The notes under the pieces are model-generated. The model ran no database searches and had not been told where the DNA came from. It was given only the letters and a program-made list of their open reading frames with translations. From CAYWFP01 sp964457365 (GTDB taxonomy: Bacteria > Planctomycetota > SZUA-567): a DNA stretch of 20,137 nucleotides. The stretch spans positions 1 to 20,137 of the forward strand of contig CAYWFP010000078.1 in assembly GCA_964457365.1 (NCBI GenBank). Reading direction: 5' to 3'. Numbering within the stretch: the stretch's first letter is position 1; every line of letters begins with the position of its first letter. Positions 14,527 through 20,137 of this stretch are shown piece by piece. Position numbers and translations under genes: made by a program.

Positions 14527-15339
14527 ATGAGCACCATGATTCATCCCACCGCGGTGATCGACAGCACCGCGGAGATCGGCGATAACGTCGAGATCGGGCC
14601 CGGATCCATTGTCGGCGAGGATGTCGTCATCGGCGAAGGCTCGCGCCTGCGCGCGCATGCGCAGGTCATCGCGCACACGCGCATCGGCCGGGAGTGCGAT
14701 ATCTTTCCCAGCGCCGTCGTCGGCGGCGAGCCGCAGGACCTGAAGTTCCGCGGCGAGGTGAGTTATCTCGAGATCGGCGACCGCAACACCATCCGCGAGT
14801 GCGCCACCATCAACCGCGGCACCGACCTCGGCGGGGGCACCACGCGCATCGGCGACCATAACCTGATCATGGCCTACTGCCATATCGCGCACGACTGCCG
14901 GATCGGCAACCACTGCGTCATCACCAACCTCGCGCAGCTCTCGGGGCACGTCAGGGTCGAGGACAAGGCGATCATCTCCGGCCTGACGGCGATTCACCAC
15001 TTCACCACCATCGGTACAATGGCCTTCGTCGCGCCTTATGCGGCGGTGCGCGCGGACGTGCCGCCCTACATGATCGCCGACGGCAAGCCCGCGGCGGTGC
15101 GCAAGCTCAACTCCGAGGGGCTCAAGCGCAACGACGTCTCGCTCGAGGCCATCCAGACGCTGAAGGAGGCGTTCCGCATCATGTACCGCTCGGAGCTCGC
15201 CCGTGCCGACGCGCTGGAGAAGATCGCGCAGATGCCCGGCGCGGACGATCCGTATATGCGCCACCTGATCGAGTTCTGCCGCGCCAGCGAGGCCGGCGTC
15301 CAGGGGCGCGCGCTCGAAGCCTTCCGCACCGACAAGTAG
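14527..15339 (+). CDS. lpxA: UDP-N-acetylglucosamine O-acyltransferase LpxA
   Basis: First step of lipid A synthesis: moves a 3-hydroxyacyl chain from ACP to UDP-GlcNAc. Residues 1 to about 190 are hexapeptide repeats forming a left-handed beta-helix, starting with IHPTAVIDSTAEIGDNVEIGPG. The C-terminal helical domain (about 195-260) contains the family motif KLNSEGLKRNDVS. The catalytic His is H122 in CHIAHDC, equivalent to E. coli H125, with H119 matching H122. Length 270 is typical (E. coli 262). ATG 14527 has AGAGG 6 nt upstream; a second ATG at 14536 would leave 15 nt. It has its own candidate promoter. Downstream, lpxB is not adjacent. Confidence 0.96.
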   Translation: MSTMIHPTAVIDSTAEIGDNVEIGPGSIVGEDVVIGEGSRLRAHAQVIAHTRIGRECDIFPSAVVGGEPQDLKFRGEVSYLEIGDRNTIRECATINRGTDLGGGTTRIGDHNLIMAYCHIAHDCRIGNHCVITNLAQLSGHVRVEDKAIISGLTAIHHFTTIGTMAFVAPYAAVRADVPPYMIADGKPAAVRKLNSEGLKRNDVSLEAIQTLKEAFRIMYRSELARADALEKIAQMPGADDPYMRHLIEFCRASEAGVQGRALEAFRTDK

Positions 15340-15348
15340 AAATTTTCC

Positions 15349-15377
15349 TTAGCCCCCGCGCCGCTCTGGCCTACAAT
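15349..15377 (+). promoter_or_regulatory. weak promoter candidate before the zinc-ribbon/HEAT gene
   Basis: A good -10, TACAAT at 15372-15377, has only a poor -35 (TTAGCC at 15349-15354, 17 bp away). It lies in the 88-nt gap after lpxA, 50 nt before the next start, and would separate the accessory genes from the envelope operon. Confidence 0.3.
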
Positions 15378-15427
15378 GGGGTAAGGAATCCGCCGTTTCC
15401 AGTCGGCGTTGCCGAAGAAGGCCTGTC

Positions 15428-16063
15428 ATGGACGAGAACGAGCGCTGTCCCGTCTGCGCTTCGCGCCGCATTCAGGCGGACTATCCGCCCGCGCGGGGGT
15501 ATGCGTTGATGCTCGGCGGCATGGCGCTTCTGTTCGCCGGCGGTTTTCTCGATCCGGCGGTGTTGCACCCGAAGCTGGCGCCGGAGATGTTCTGGCTCGT
15601 CGCTATCGGCGCGCTGCTGGCGCTCTACGGCGCAAACTGGCTGGTCCGCCACGACAATCGCTTCTGCCAGGACTGCGGCTACCGCTTTCGCCGTCCACTC
15701 GCCGCCCCCGCCGACGCGCGTACTCCCGCTCCCGGCGGCGTCGCCGGGGCGTTGATGAAAGCCACCGGTTTCGGCGTCGGCGAGAGCGAGGAGGCCAGGG
15801 CCGCCCGCCGCTTTGTCGCGCCCTCTTCCACGCCGTCGACGTCGCCCGCCTCCGAGCGATCCGCCACCATCAACCCCAATACCCCGGTCGAGCCGATCCT
15901 GGCGTGCCTGAAGTTCCGCGATCCGAAACAGCGCGAGACAGCCGCGGCGACGCTGCGCAAGCTGACCGGCCGGGACTTCGGCACCGACCATGCGGCGTGG
16001 GCGGCGTGGTGGGAGGAGAACAAGAACGACTACACGGCCCGCCGGCGCGAAAAGGCGGACTGA
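15428..16063 (+). CDS. zinc-ribbon, two-TM protein with C-terminal HEAT-like segment; unknown function
   Basis: I recognise the parts but not the whole. Residues 7-10 are CPVC and 80-83 are CQDC, the two knuckles of a split zinc ribbon. Between them lie two hydrophobic segments (about 25-43 and 53-72), so the ribbon would be rebuilt from two cytoplasmic halves across a helical hairpin. A Pro/Ala/Ser-rich linker (about 90-150) leads to a C-terminal HEAT-like piece: DPKQRETAAATLRKLTGRDFG, then AAWAAWWEENK. That ending (LTG-x-DFG, then a Trp-rich helix) is one I associate with HEAT-repeat proteins of planctomycete-type genomes; this is recall, not a search. ATG 15428 has AAGG 6 nt upstream. It is followed at 12 nt by a TIM-barrel gene. 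Confidence 0.7.
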   Translation: MDENERCPVCASRRIQADYPPARGYALMLGGMALLFAGGFLDPAVLHPKLAPEMFWLVAIGALLALYGANWLVRHDNRFCQDCGYRFRRPLAAPADARTPAPGGVAGALMKATGFGVGESEEARAARRFVAPSSTPSTSPASERSATINPNTPVEPILACLKFRDPKQRETAAATLRKLTGRDFGTDHAAWAAWWEENKNDYTARRREKAD

Positions 16064-16075
16064 GAGGGATTCTTC

Positions 16076-16891
16076 GTGCGGCTCTCGCTGGCGACCGACT
16101 ATGTGCCGGATCTGGATCGCGCCTGCGCGCGCCTCGACGGCGCGGCGGCCATCGGCTTCACGCATCTGCACTGGTGCCACCACTGGGACGATCCGTACCA
16201 TTACACCCCCGCCGACATGCGCCGCGTTCGTGCTGCGCTGCGCGCGGCGGGCATGGGCCTGACCGACGTCCACGGCGCGCTCTGCCAGGCGGCCGACTGG
16301 CGCGCGCGCGAGGAGCCGATCCGCCGCGCCGGCGTGTCGCTGCTCCGCAACCGCCTGCGTTTCGCGCACGAGCTGGAGACCGACGTCGTGGTCATGCATC
16401 CGCCGCTGCGGGCCGGGCGGGCCGGGCCGATGCTGCGCTCGCTCGCCGAGGTCGAGCCCGAGGCGCGGCGGCTGGGCGTGCGCGTGGCGCTGGAGAACCT
16501 GGTCTCCTTCGCGCCACTGAGCGCGGCGTGCGACCGGTTCGCGCCGGAGGTGCTGGGCATCTGCTACGACAGCGGCCACGGCAACCTCGTCGAGGGCGGT
16601 CTGGCGCAGCTCGCGAAACTGAAAGACCGCGTCATCGCGGTGCACCTTCACGACAACGACGGCGCACGCGACCGGCATTGGCTGCCGTTTACCGGCACGG
16701 TCGATTGGGGCGGATTGATGGCGCTGCTGGGCGCCTCGTCGTACGGGAAGTGGATCAACCTCGAGGTTTCGCGTCGCCGCAGCGGCCTGCCGGGCCCGGC
16801 GTTCCTGGCCGCGTCTGGCGACGCCGGCCGGCGGCTGGACACGCTGTTGCAGGCAGGGCGTGCGCAGAACGAGGACCGCGCATGCGCCTAG
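16076..16891 (+). CDS. sugar phosphate isomerase/epimerase-like TIM-barrel protein
   Basis: Member of the xylose isomerase-like / AP endonuclease family 2 TIM-barrel superfamily; substrate unknown. Barrel-strand motifs are visible: IGFTHLHWCHHWD near residues 23-35, DVVVMHPPL, VALENLV with likely metal ligand E140, GICYDSGHGN with D165 and H168, and VHLHDNDGARDRHWLPFTGTVDW, the usual phosphate/metal loop. E140, D165, H168 and the HLHDN histidine are candidate divalent-metal ligands. The protein has 271 residues. GTG 16076 lies after AGAGGGA and 12 nt from the previous stop. Its end overlaps the next gene by 10 nt. Family is firm; the reaction cannot be told from sequence. Confidence 0.82.
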   Translation: MRLSLATDYVPDLDRACARLDGAAAIGFTHLHWCHHWDDPYHYTPADMRRVRAALRAAGMGLTDVHGALCQAADWRAREEPIRRAGVSLLRNRLRFAHELETDVVVMHPPLRAGRAGPMLRSLAEVEPEARRLGVRVALENLVSFAPLSAACDRFAPEVLGICYDSGHGNLVEGGLAQLAKLKDRVIAVHLHDNDGARDRHWLPFTGTVDWGGLMALLGASSYGKWINLEVSRRRSGLPGPAFLAASGDAGRRLDTLLQAGRAQNEDRACA

Positions 16892-17370
16892 GCCATCTCA
16901 GCCCGCTGCGCTGTCGCTGCTTCTGGTGGCGATTCCTCGCGCTGCTCCTGCTGGCCGGCGGGTTCGCGTTCCATATCGTCCTGCCGAGCGTGCAGGTCTG
17001 GCGGTTCCGGCGGGCTCTGGTGCGCGACGATATCGCCACCGTGCGGAATCTGCTGTTCGACGACCGGTACGAGATGTGGGTCCCGGTGCCGGACGCGCCG
17101 GGCTTTTGTTATGATGTCGTCACGACATTTTCGAGTGACCAGATCGTGCCCGTGCACCTGACGGAGTTGACGGCCAGCGACGTCACCCGCCCGACGTGGT
17201 TCTTGAGCGGGCAGCGGCAGGTCGAGCTCTCGACCGGGCTTTGCCTCGCCTTCGACCGCCGCGGCTATAAGGTTGGCTGGAGCGGGAGTGTTCTCGGCAA
17301 CGCCGTCTTCGGCCTGCTCCATTGGCTGGAATTGACCGAGAGGGATGCGGGAGAGAATACCGCGTGGTGA
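16882..17370 (+). CDS. single-TM membrane-anchored protein, unknown
   Basis: A 162-residue protein that I do not recognise. It has a short Arg/Cys-containing N-terminus (PLRCRC), one hydrophobic helix (about residues 15-35), then a domain of about 125 residues with alternating short strands, probably outside the inner membrane. The stretch WRFRRALVRDDIATVRNLLFDDRYEMWV resembles the start of small ankyrin-like or cystatin-like folds, but this is not diagnostic. ATG 16882 has GAGGA 6 nt upstream and overlaps the TIM-barrel gene by 10 nt. Both ends of this gene are repeated in the shrunken copy directly downstream. The C-terminus (LGNAVFGLLHWLELTE) is the best conserved part between the two. Confidence 0.72.
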   Translation: MRLGHLSPLRCRCFWWRFLALLLLAGGFAFHIVLPSVQVWRFRRALVRDDIATVRNLLFDDRYEMWVPVPDAPGFCYDVVTTFSSDQIVPVHLTELTASDVTRPTWFLSGQRQVELSTGLCLAFDRRGYKVGWSGSVLGNAVFGLLHWLELTERDAGENTAW

Positions 17371-17390
17371 GTGGCGCAGAGGAGCGGCGC

Positions 17391-17537
17391 ATGCGGGAAC
17401 ACCGTCCCCTGCGCTGCCGCTACCCCGGCAACGCCGTATTCGATTTGCTCCATTGGCTCGGATTGCCCGAGACGGGCGCGGAACGGAACTGGGTCTGGCA
17501 AAAAGGAGTGACATGCCTATCGACGAGGATCTGTTGA
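17391..17537 (+). pseudogene. internally deleted tandem copy of the single-TM gene
   Basis: This 48-codon frame keeps both ends of the gene before it and lacks the middle. Its residues 1-10 (MREHRPLRCR) match the upstream start (MRLGHLSPLRCR). From residue 12 it reads PGNAVFDLLHWLGLPE, matching LGNAVFGLLHWLELTE from residue 138 upstream. About 124 codons are missing, in frame. The DNA before the ATG also matches (a GCGCAGA...GGA...GCGCATGCG pattern in both), so the duplication reached into the end of the TIM-barrel gene. It still has AGAGGAG before its ATG and could be translated as a micropeptide. Its 3' end runs 25 nt into the Trm112-like gene, where its original end has probably decayed. 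Confidence 0.65.
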
Positions 17538-17731
17538 GTATCCTGGCGTGTCCGCTGACGAAGCAGCCGGTGCGCGAGGACGGCGACTGGCTGGTCTGCG
17601 ACGCGAGCGGGCTGAAGTACCCGGTGTGCGAGGGGATCCCGGTGATGCTGATCGAGGAGGCGGTCAAGCTCGACGGCTCGAAGCCCTCCGGGGAGGAACT
17701 CGAGCGGATCGCCGAGGAATGCACGAAGTAG
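17513..17731 (+). CDS. Trm112 / UPF0434 family protein
   Basis: This 72-residue protein matches the small Trm112-like (YcaR/UPF0434) family: LLSILACPLTKQPV at the start, then YPVCEGIPVMLIEEA. In eukaryotes and archaea Trm112 activates methyltransferases; the role of free-standing bacterial versions is less clear. The zinc-knuckle cysteines are incomplete, with C13, C29 and C39 but Thr where the second Cys of CPxC could be, so metal binding is doubtful. ATG 17513 has AAGGAG at 17503-17508, 4 nt upstream. It is the last + strand gene before a convergent minus-strand gene, with a strong hairpin between them. Confidence 0.88.
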   Translation: MPIDEDLLSILACPLTKQPVREDGDWLVCDASGLKYPVCEGIPVMLIEEAVKLDGSKPSGEELERIAEECTK

Positions 17732-17790
17732 GAATATCGAGCCGCCGACCTGTCGCGTTTCCGGGAACCCGCGGCAAAGACGCGTGTGCT

Positions 17791-17817
17791 CCTCAAGCGT
17801 TTCGCACACGCTTGAGG
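17791..17817. terminator. hairpin between convergent genes
   Basis: CCTCAAGCGT (17791-17800) and ACGCTTGAGG (17808-17817) form a perfect 10-bp stem with a 7-nt loop. It overlaps the last codons and stop of the minus-strand J-like gene and lies 60 nt after the Trm112-like stop. No T-run follows on either strand, so it may work with Rho or protect 3' ends in both directions. Confidence 0.45.
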
Positions 17818-18179
17818 GGAGTGTCAGCCCTGACCCGGGACGCGCCGTACACCTCCTTGAAGAACGCTTCGCGCCACCAGCAGAAGTAGCCCCCGTCGTT
17901 TTCGTGGTACTTGCCGGTGAGCGGTTCTTCCTCGTCGTCGAGGAAGCGGTTGCCCGGCTCGCGCTTCTTCACCAGGAATTCGTACGCCGCGGCCAGCAGG
18001 CGGAACCGCGCGGCCGCCTCCGCATCGCCGGGGTGCTTGTCCGGGCGGTTCTCCATCGCCTTGAGCCAGTGCGCCTTCTTGATGGCGATCTCGTCCGCGT
18101 CGGCGTCGACTTCCAGAATCCGCCGCGCGCGCTTCTCCATCTTCTCGTACCGGCTGAGCGGTTCCTGCCAGTTCTCCAT
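17793..18179 (-). CDS. J-domain-like protein with RPD instead of HPD
   Basis: A 128-residue protein whose first 70 residues follow the J-domain pattern: RILEVDADADEIAIKKAHWLKAMENRPDKHPGD, then AEAAARFRLLAAAYEFLV. The loop between helices II and III reads N-R-P-D-K (residues 44-48) where DnaJ proteins have Y-H-P-D-K; the His needed to stimulate Hsp70 ATPase is Arg45. The fold is probably kept but classical co-chaperone activity is doubtful. The rest (about 75-128) has an acidic patch (DDEEEP) and an aromatic stretch (GGYFCWWREAFFKEVYG) with no family I know. The ATG at 18179 has GGAGA 8 nt upstream on the minus strand. It could still bind a partner in an Hsp70-independent way. Confidence 0.72.
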   Translation of the reverse strand: MENWQEPLSRYEKMEKRARRILEVDADADEIAIKKAHWLKAMENRPDKHPGDAEAAARFRLLAAAYEFLVKKREPGNRFLDDEEEPLTGKYHENDGGYFCWWREAFFKEVYGASRVRADTPLKRVRNA

Positions 18180-18203
18180 TCCCGTTTCTCCGCTTCGTTG
18201 CGG

Positions 18204-18233
18204 CTATTATTCCGGCTTGACGGCGGAATACAA
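18204..18233 (-). promoter_or_regulatory. candidate promoter of the J-like gene
   Basis: On the minus strand TTGTAT (18233-18228) and TAATAG (18209-18204) are 18 bp apart, 25 nt before the start codon. It overlaps the + strand promoter of the divergent gene, so the two may compete. Confidence 0.3.
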
Positions 18234-18245
18234 ACGATCTAGCCT
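18217..18245 (+). promoter_or_regulatory. sigma70-type promoter of the small membrane protein gene
   Basis: TTGACG (18217-18222) and TAGCCT (18240-18245) are exactly 17 bp apart, 33 nt before the ATG at 18279. It has the same architecture as the promoter before lpxA. Confidence 0.5.
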
Positions 18246-18278
18246 GTTTTCGGCAGTGAAGGCGGAAAGGAGCAGGAC

Positions 18279-18536
18279 ATGTTCGAATTGCTTTCGATGC
18301 CCGCCGCGCTCGGTATCGGCGGCGGTCTGGGCGGTTTGCTGGTGGTGATCGGCTGGATCTGGCTGGTGGTGATGGGCTTTCAGGACAGCGTGCTCTGGGG
18401 GATCCTGAATCTGCTTCTCTTCCCGATCCTCGCCATCGTCTTCGGTGCCATGCACTGGCCCAAGACGCAGGTGCCGCTGGTGTTGCTGATCGTGGGACTT
18501 GTCCTTGGCGGTGCGGGAGCCGGCGGGTTATCCTAG
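18279..18536 (+). CDS. small three-TM membrane protein, unknown
   Basis: This 85-residue protein is hydrophobic almost throughout. A Gly-rich first helix (about 11-33, with GIGGGLGGLLVVIGWIWLVV) is followed by a second (about 40-57) and a third (about 65-84). A short polar turn, HWPKTQ, lies between the last two. No catalytic residues or known family can be named. ATG 18279 has AAAGGAG 6 nt upstream, and a good promoter lies in the short gap, so the gene looks genuine. It is convergent with the UspA gene, with only 7 nt between their stop codons. Confidence 0.72.
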   Translation: MFELLSMPAALGIGGGLGGLLVVIGWIWLVVMGFQDSVLWGILNLLLFPILAIVFGAMHWPKTQVPLVLLIVGLVLGGAGAGGLS

Positions 18537-18543
18537 TTCGAGA

Positions 18544-19038
18544 CTACGCCGAGGCCGTCTCCTTCGAGGTTTCGGTCTCCGGGTTCAATCGCTTGCCTTG
18601 GTGGTGGACGATCAGCACCGGGCATGAGGCGCGGCGGATTACCGCATCGCTGACGCTGCCCAGCAGCAAGTGATACAGCGCGCCGTGGCCGTGCGAGCCG
18701 ATGACGATCATGTCCGCGTCGACGTTCCCGGCAGCTTCGAGAATCTCGTGGATCGGCGTGCCCGGCAGTACCGTGGTCTGAATCTGCACGCCGCTGGTTT
18801 CGATGCGCTCGAGAAACTGGCCCACCAGTTTCTTCTCGTTCTCCAGATCCTGTTGTTGCGTAGGGGGGATCGGGCCGACAAAGCCGGCCTCGGACATGTA
18901 GCCGACCATGCCGGGCGTGAGCGGTACGACGTTCAGGACATGCAACTGCGCCTCCAGCGCCCGGGCCAGATCCACCGCATTCTGCAAAACCTCCAGAGTC
19001 ACGTCGGAGAAATCGATCGGCGCCAGAATCGTCTTCAT
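18544..19038 (-). CDS. universal stress protein, UspA family (ATP-binding type)
   Basis: A single Usp domain of 164 residues. It opens with KTILAPIDFSDVTLEVLQNAVDLA, the usual first strand and helix with the conserved Asp. Near residues 114-128 is the ATP-binding signature G-2x-G-9x-G-S, read as GSHGHGALYHLLLGS, followed by the dimer strand (CPVLIV). It therefore belongs to the ATP-binding Usp subgroup. A short charged tail (KRLNPETETSKETASA) follows the domain. The ATG at 19038 has GGGAGG 6 nt upstream on the minus strand, and a good promoter lies about 60 nt further out. It is divergent from groES, so the region is a stress-related pair. Confidence 0.93.
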   Translation of the reverse strand: MKTILAPIDFSDVTLEVLQNAVDLARALEAQLHVLNVVPLTPGMVGYMSEAGFVGPIPPTQQQDLENEKKLVGQFLERIETSGVQIQTTVLPGTPIHEILEAAGNVDADMIVIGSHGHGALYHLLLGSVSDAVIRRASCPVLIVHHQGKRLNPETETSKETASA

Positions 19039-19095
19039 GATTGCCTCCCGTGGATTTCATAACTCGCTTTTGTGGCGGCATTTGCCTTCACTGTC

Positions 19096-19123
19096 AGTAT
19101 ACCCTCCCGGGCGGCTTGAGCAA
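19096..19123 (-). promoter_or_regulatory. sigma70-type promoter of the usp gene
   Basis: On the minus strand TTGCTC (19123-19118) and TATACT (19101-19096) are 16 bp apart. Transcription would start near 19090, about 50 nt before the start codon. Confidence 0.55.
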
Positions 19124-19248
19124 ACGGGATATCTGTGCCTGCGGGGTGGTGGTCAGATTGTCATTCCTGTCGCCGGCACGGCCTGACAGTCAGGTCATTT
19201 TGACGTGGAGGAGATATTCGCGGGAGTGGCAACCGCAATCGGGTGTAT

Positions 19249-19317
19249 TTGATAATGTTTTTAAGCGTAATGATTTATGTTTGTCTTGTTGACAAGAATG
19301 GGGTTGCCTGTACCACT
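19249..19317 (+). promoter_or_regulatory. candidate groESL promoter region
   Basis: Two weak options exist. GATAAT at 19251-19256 is a good -10 with a poor -35 (TGGCAA, 18 bp before). TTGACA at 19289-19294 is a perfect -35 with only a poor -10 (TACCAC, 16 bp after). The second lies inside the dyad TCTTGT-TG-ACAAGA, a possible operator. I cannot choose between them, and see no clear heat-shock sigma factor site. Confidence 0.3.
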
Positions 19318-19420
19318 GGCACATCGGTTGCATCTTCTTCTGCCAATCGTCTTCCGTGTCAAGCGGACGGGGTTGTGCTGTGGAAGCGTAAACCAGAATC
19401 GATGGGATTGGAGGAGAGCA

Positions 19421-19714
19421 ATGGCTGTACAACCGTTGGGGGATAAGGTCCTCATCAAGCGTCTCGAGGCCGAGGAAGTGACCGCGGGCGGCATCGTGCT
19501 GCCGGATTCGGCGCAGGAGAAGCCCAAGGAAGGCAAGGTCATCGCTGTCGGCCCCGGCAAGATGACCGACGACGGCTCGCGCAAGAAGGGCCAGGTCAAG
19601 AAGGGCGACCGGGTGATCTTCAGTTCCTACGCCGGCACCGAGATCACGGTGAAGGGCGAGGAGTACCTGGTCATGGGCGAGGACGACATTCTCGCCGTTG
19701 TCGCGACGAAATAG
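19421..19714 (+). CDS. groES: co-chaperonin GroES
   Basis: Ten-kDa lid of the GroEL folding chamber. At 97 residues it has exactly the usual length. It shows PLGDKVLIKRLEAEEVTAGGIVLPD at the start, then EGKVIAVGPGK, GDRVIFSSYAGTEI and the closing VMGEDDILAVV. The mobile loop (about 18-33) carries the GGIVLPD sequence that contacts GroEL. ATG 19421 has GGAGGAG at 19410-19416; a longer in-frame start at 19277 would run through the promoter region. It is followed after 70 nt by groEL. Confidence 0.97.
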   Translation: MAVQPLGDKVLIKRLEAEEVTAGGIVLPDSAQEKPKEGKVIAVGPGKMTDDGSRKKGQVKKGDRVIFSSYAGTEITVKGEEYLVMGEDDILAVVATK

Positions 19715-19784
19715 GACGGCGCGCCGCATGGCGATCCGGCGGGCGCAACCGTCGGCACGAAGCTGAACAGAAGAGGAGTGAGAT

Positions 19785-20137
19785 ATGCCTGCTAAGAAAC
19801 TCGCATTCGATATCGACGCGCGCGAAGCGGTCCGGTCCGGCGTCAACAAGCTCGCCCAGGCCGTCAAGGTCACCCTGGGCCCGCGCGGGCGCAACGTGGT
19901 GATCGAGAAGTCCTTCGGGGCGCCGACGGTGACCAAGGACGGCGTTACCGTGGCCAAGGAGATCGAGCTCGAGGACAAGTACGAGAACATGGGCGCGCAG
20001 ATGGTCAAGTCCGTGGCCAGCAAGACCTCCGATATCGCCGGCGACGGTACCACCACCGCCACCGTGCTCGCCGAGGCCATCTTCGAAGAAGGGCTCAAGA
20101 ACGTGACCGCCGGCGCCAGCGCCATGGCGCTCAAGCG
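19785..20137 (+). CDS. groEL: chaperonin GroEL, 5' part (cut by window end)
   Basis: The first 117 codons and 2 nt of the 60-kDa chaperonin; the gene continues beyond the window. Family hallmarks are present: LAFDIDAREAVRSGVNKLA, VTLGPRGRNVVIEKSFG, TVTKDGVTVAKEIELED and GDGTTTATVLAEAI, which form the equatorial ATP-binding site. The Asp of GDGTTT and the VTLGPRGRNV loop contact nucleotide. ATG 19785 has GAGGAG at 19773-19778, 6 nt upstream. It is in one operon with groES. The visible part is intact, so this is truncated by the window and not a broken gene. Confidence 0.97.
   Translation, partial: MPAKKLAFDIDAREAVRSGVNKLAQAVKVTLGPRGRNVVIEKSFGAPTVTKDGVTVAKEIELEDKYENMGAQMVKSVASKTSDIAGDGTTTATVLAEAIFEEGLKNVTAGASAMALK

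Larger units (their letters stand above)
19039..19420. other. divergent regulatory region between uspA-type gene and groES
   Basis: I find no supportable gene in these 382 bp. The region holds the minus-strand promoter of the usp gene, a small dyad CCTGA-CAG-TCAGG (19182-19194), an AT-rich stretch at about 19243-19285 that stands out in this GC-rich DNA, and the dyad TCTTGT-TG-ACAAGA (19284-19297). The HrcA operator (CIRCE) common before groESL is not visible. Confidence 0.5.

Noticed and set aside
19041..19292. Open frames of 80-90 codons in the usp-groES gap
   Set aside because: They lack ribosome binding sites, have unlike compositions, and cross the promoter region; they do not resemble any protein.
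19039..19420. CIRCE operator or heat-shock sigma site before groES
   Set aside because: Neither TTAGCACTC/GAGTGCTAA nor a convincing CTTGAA...CCCCAT pair occurs.
1..20137. CRISPR array, insertion sequence, integrase or phage gene
   Set aside because: No spaced direct repeats, transposase motifs or terminal inverted repeats were seen; the order is that of a conserved chromosomal region.

Overview
The window is about 20 kb of GC-rich chromosomal DNA from a diderm (Gram-negative, LPS-making) bacterium. It carries bamA, skp/ompH, lpxD, an lpxC-fabZ fusion and lpxA, so the cell builds an outer membrane with lipid A. The LpxC-FabZ fusion is known mainly from Bacteroidetes/Chlorobi and from PVC-type and related lineages. 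The high GC, the frequent GTG/TTG/CTG starts and a HEAT-like domain ending in a Trp-rich motif make a planctomycete-like or other deep-branching diderm more likely than a Bacteroidetes. This placement is inference only. I see no rRNA, tRNA, CRISPR array, insertion sequence or phage gene.

Layout. Positions 1-2260 hold two tandem, collinear CPBP-type membrane proteases and a small secreted protein, in overlapping translational order. Positions 2261-2557 form a leader with a promoter and an intrinsic terminator just before prs, possibly an attenuator. Positions 2558-8449 are an information-processing block on the + strand: prs, rplY (L25), pth, rpsF (S6), ssb, rpsR (S18), rplI (L9) and dnaB. Several of its intergenic leaders contain hairpins, and a 40-codon ORF with a strong ribosome binding site precedes dnaB. 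Positions 8450-8900 form a 451-bp gap with inverted repeats and a strong promoter for bamA. Positions 8901-15339 are the envelope block: bamA, skp, lpxD, lpxC-fabZ and lpxA. Together these cover outer-membrane protein insertion, periplasmic chaperoning, and the early lipid A steps plus the hydroxyacyl-ACP dehydratase.

Positions 15340-18540 are the least conserved part. They contain a zinc-ribbon/two-TM/HEAT-like protein, a sugar-phosphate isomerase/epimerase-like TIM barrel, a single-TM unknown followed by a shrunken tandem copy of itself, a Trm112/UPF0434 protein, a minus-strand J-domain-like protein with Arg in place of the HPD histidine, and a tiny three-TM protein. Positions 18544-20137 look like a stress end: a minus-strand UspA-type protein divergent from groES and the first 117 codons of groEL, which runs off the window.

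No clearly new defence or mobile system is present. The points most worth a second look are the prs leader, the CTG start of pth, the internally deleted gene duplicate, the RPD-type J protein and the leader ORF of dnaB.
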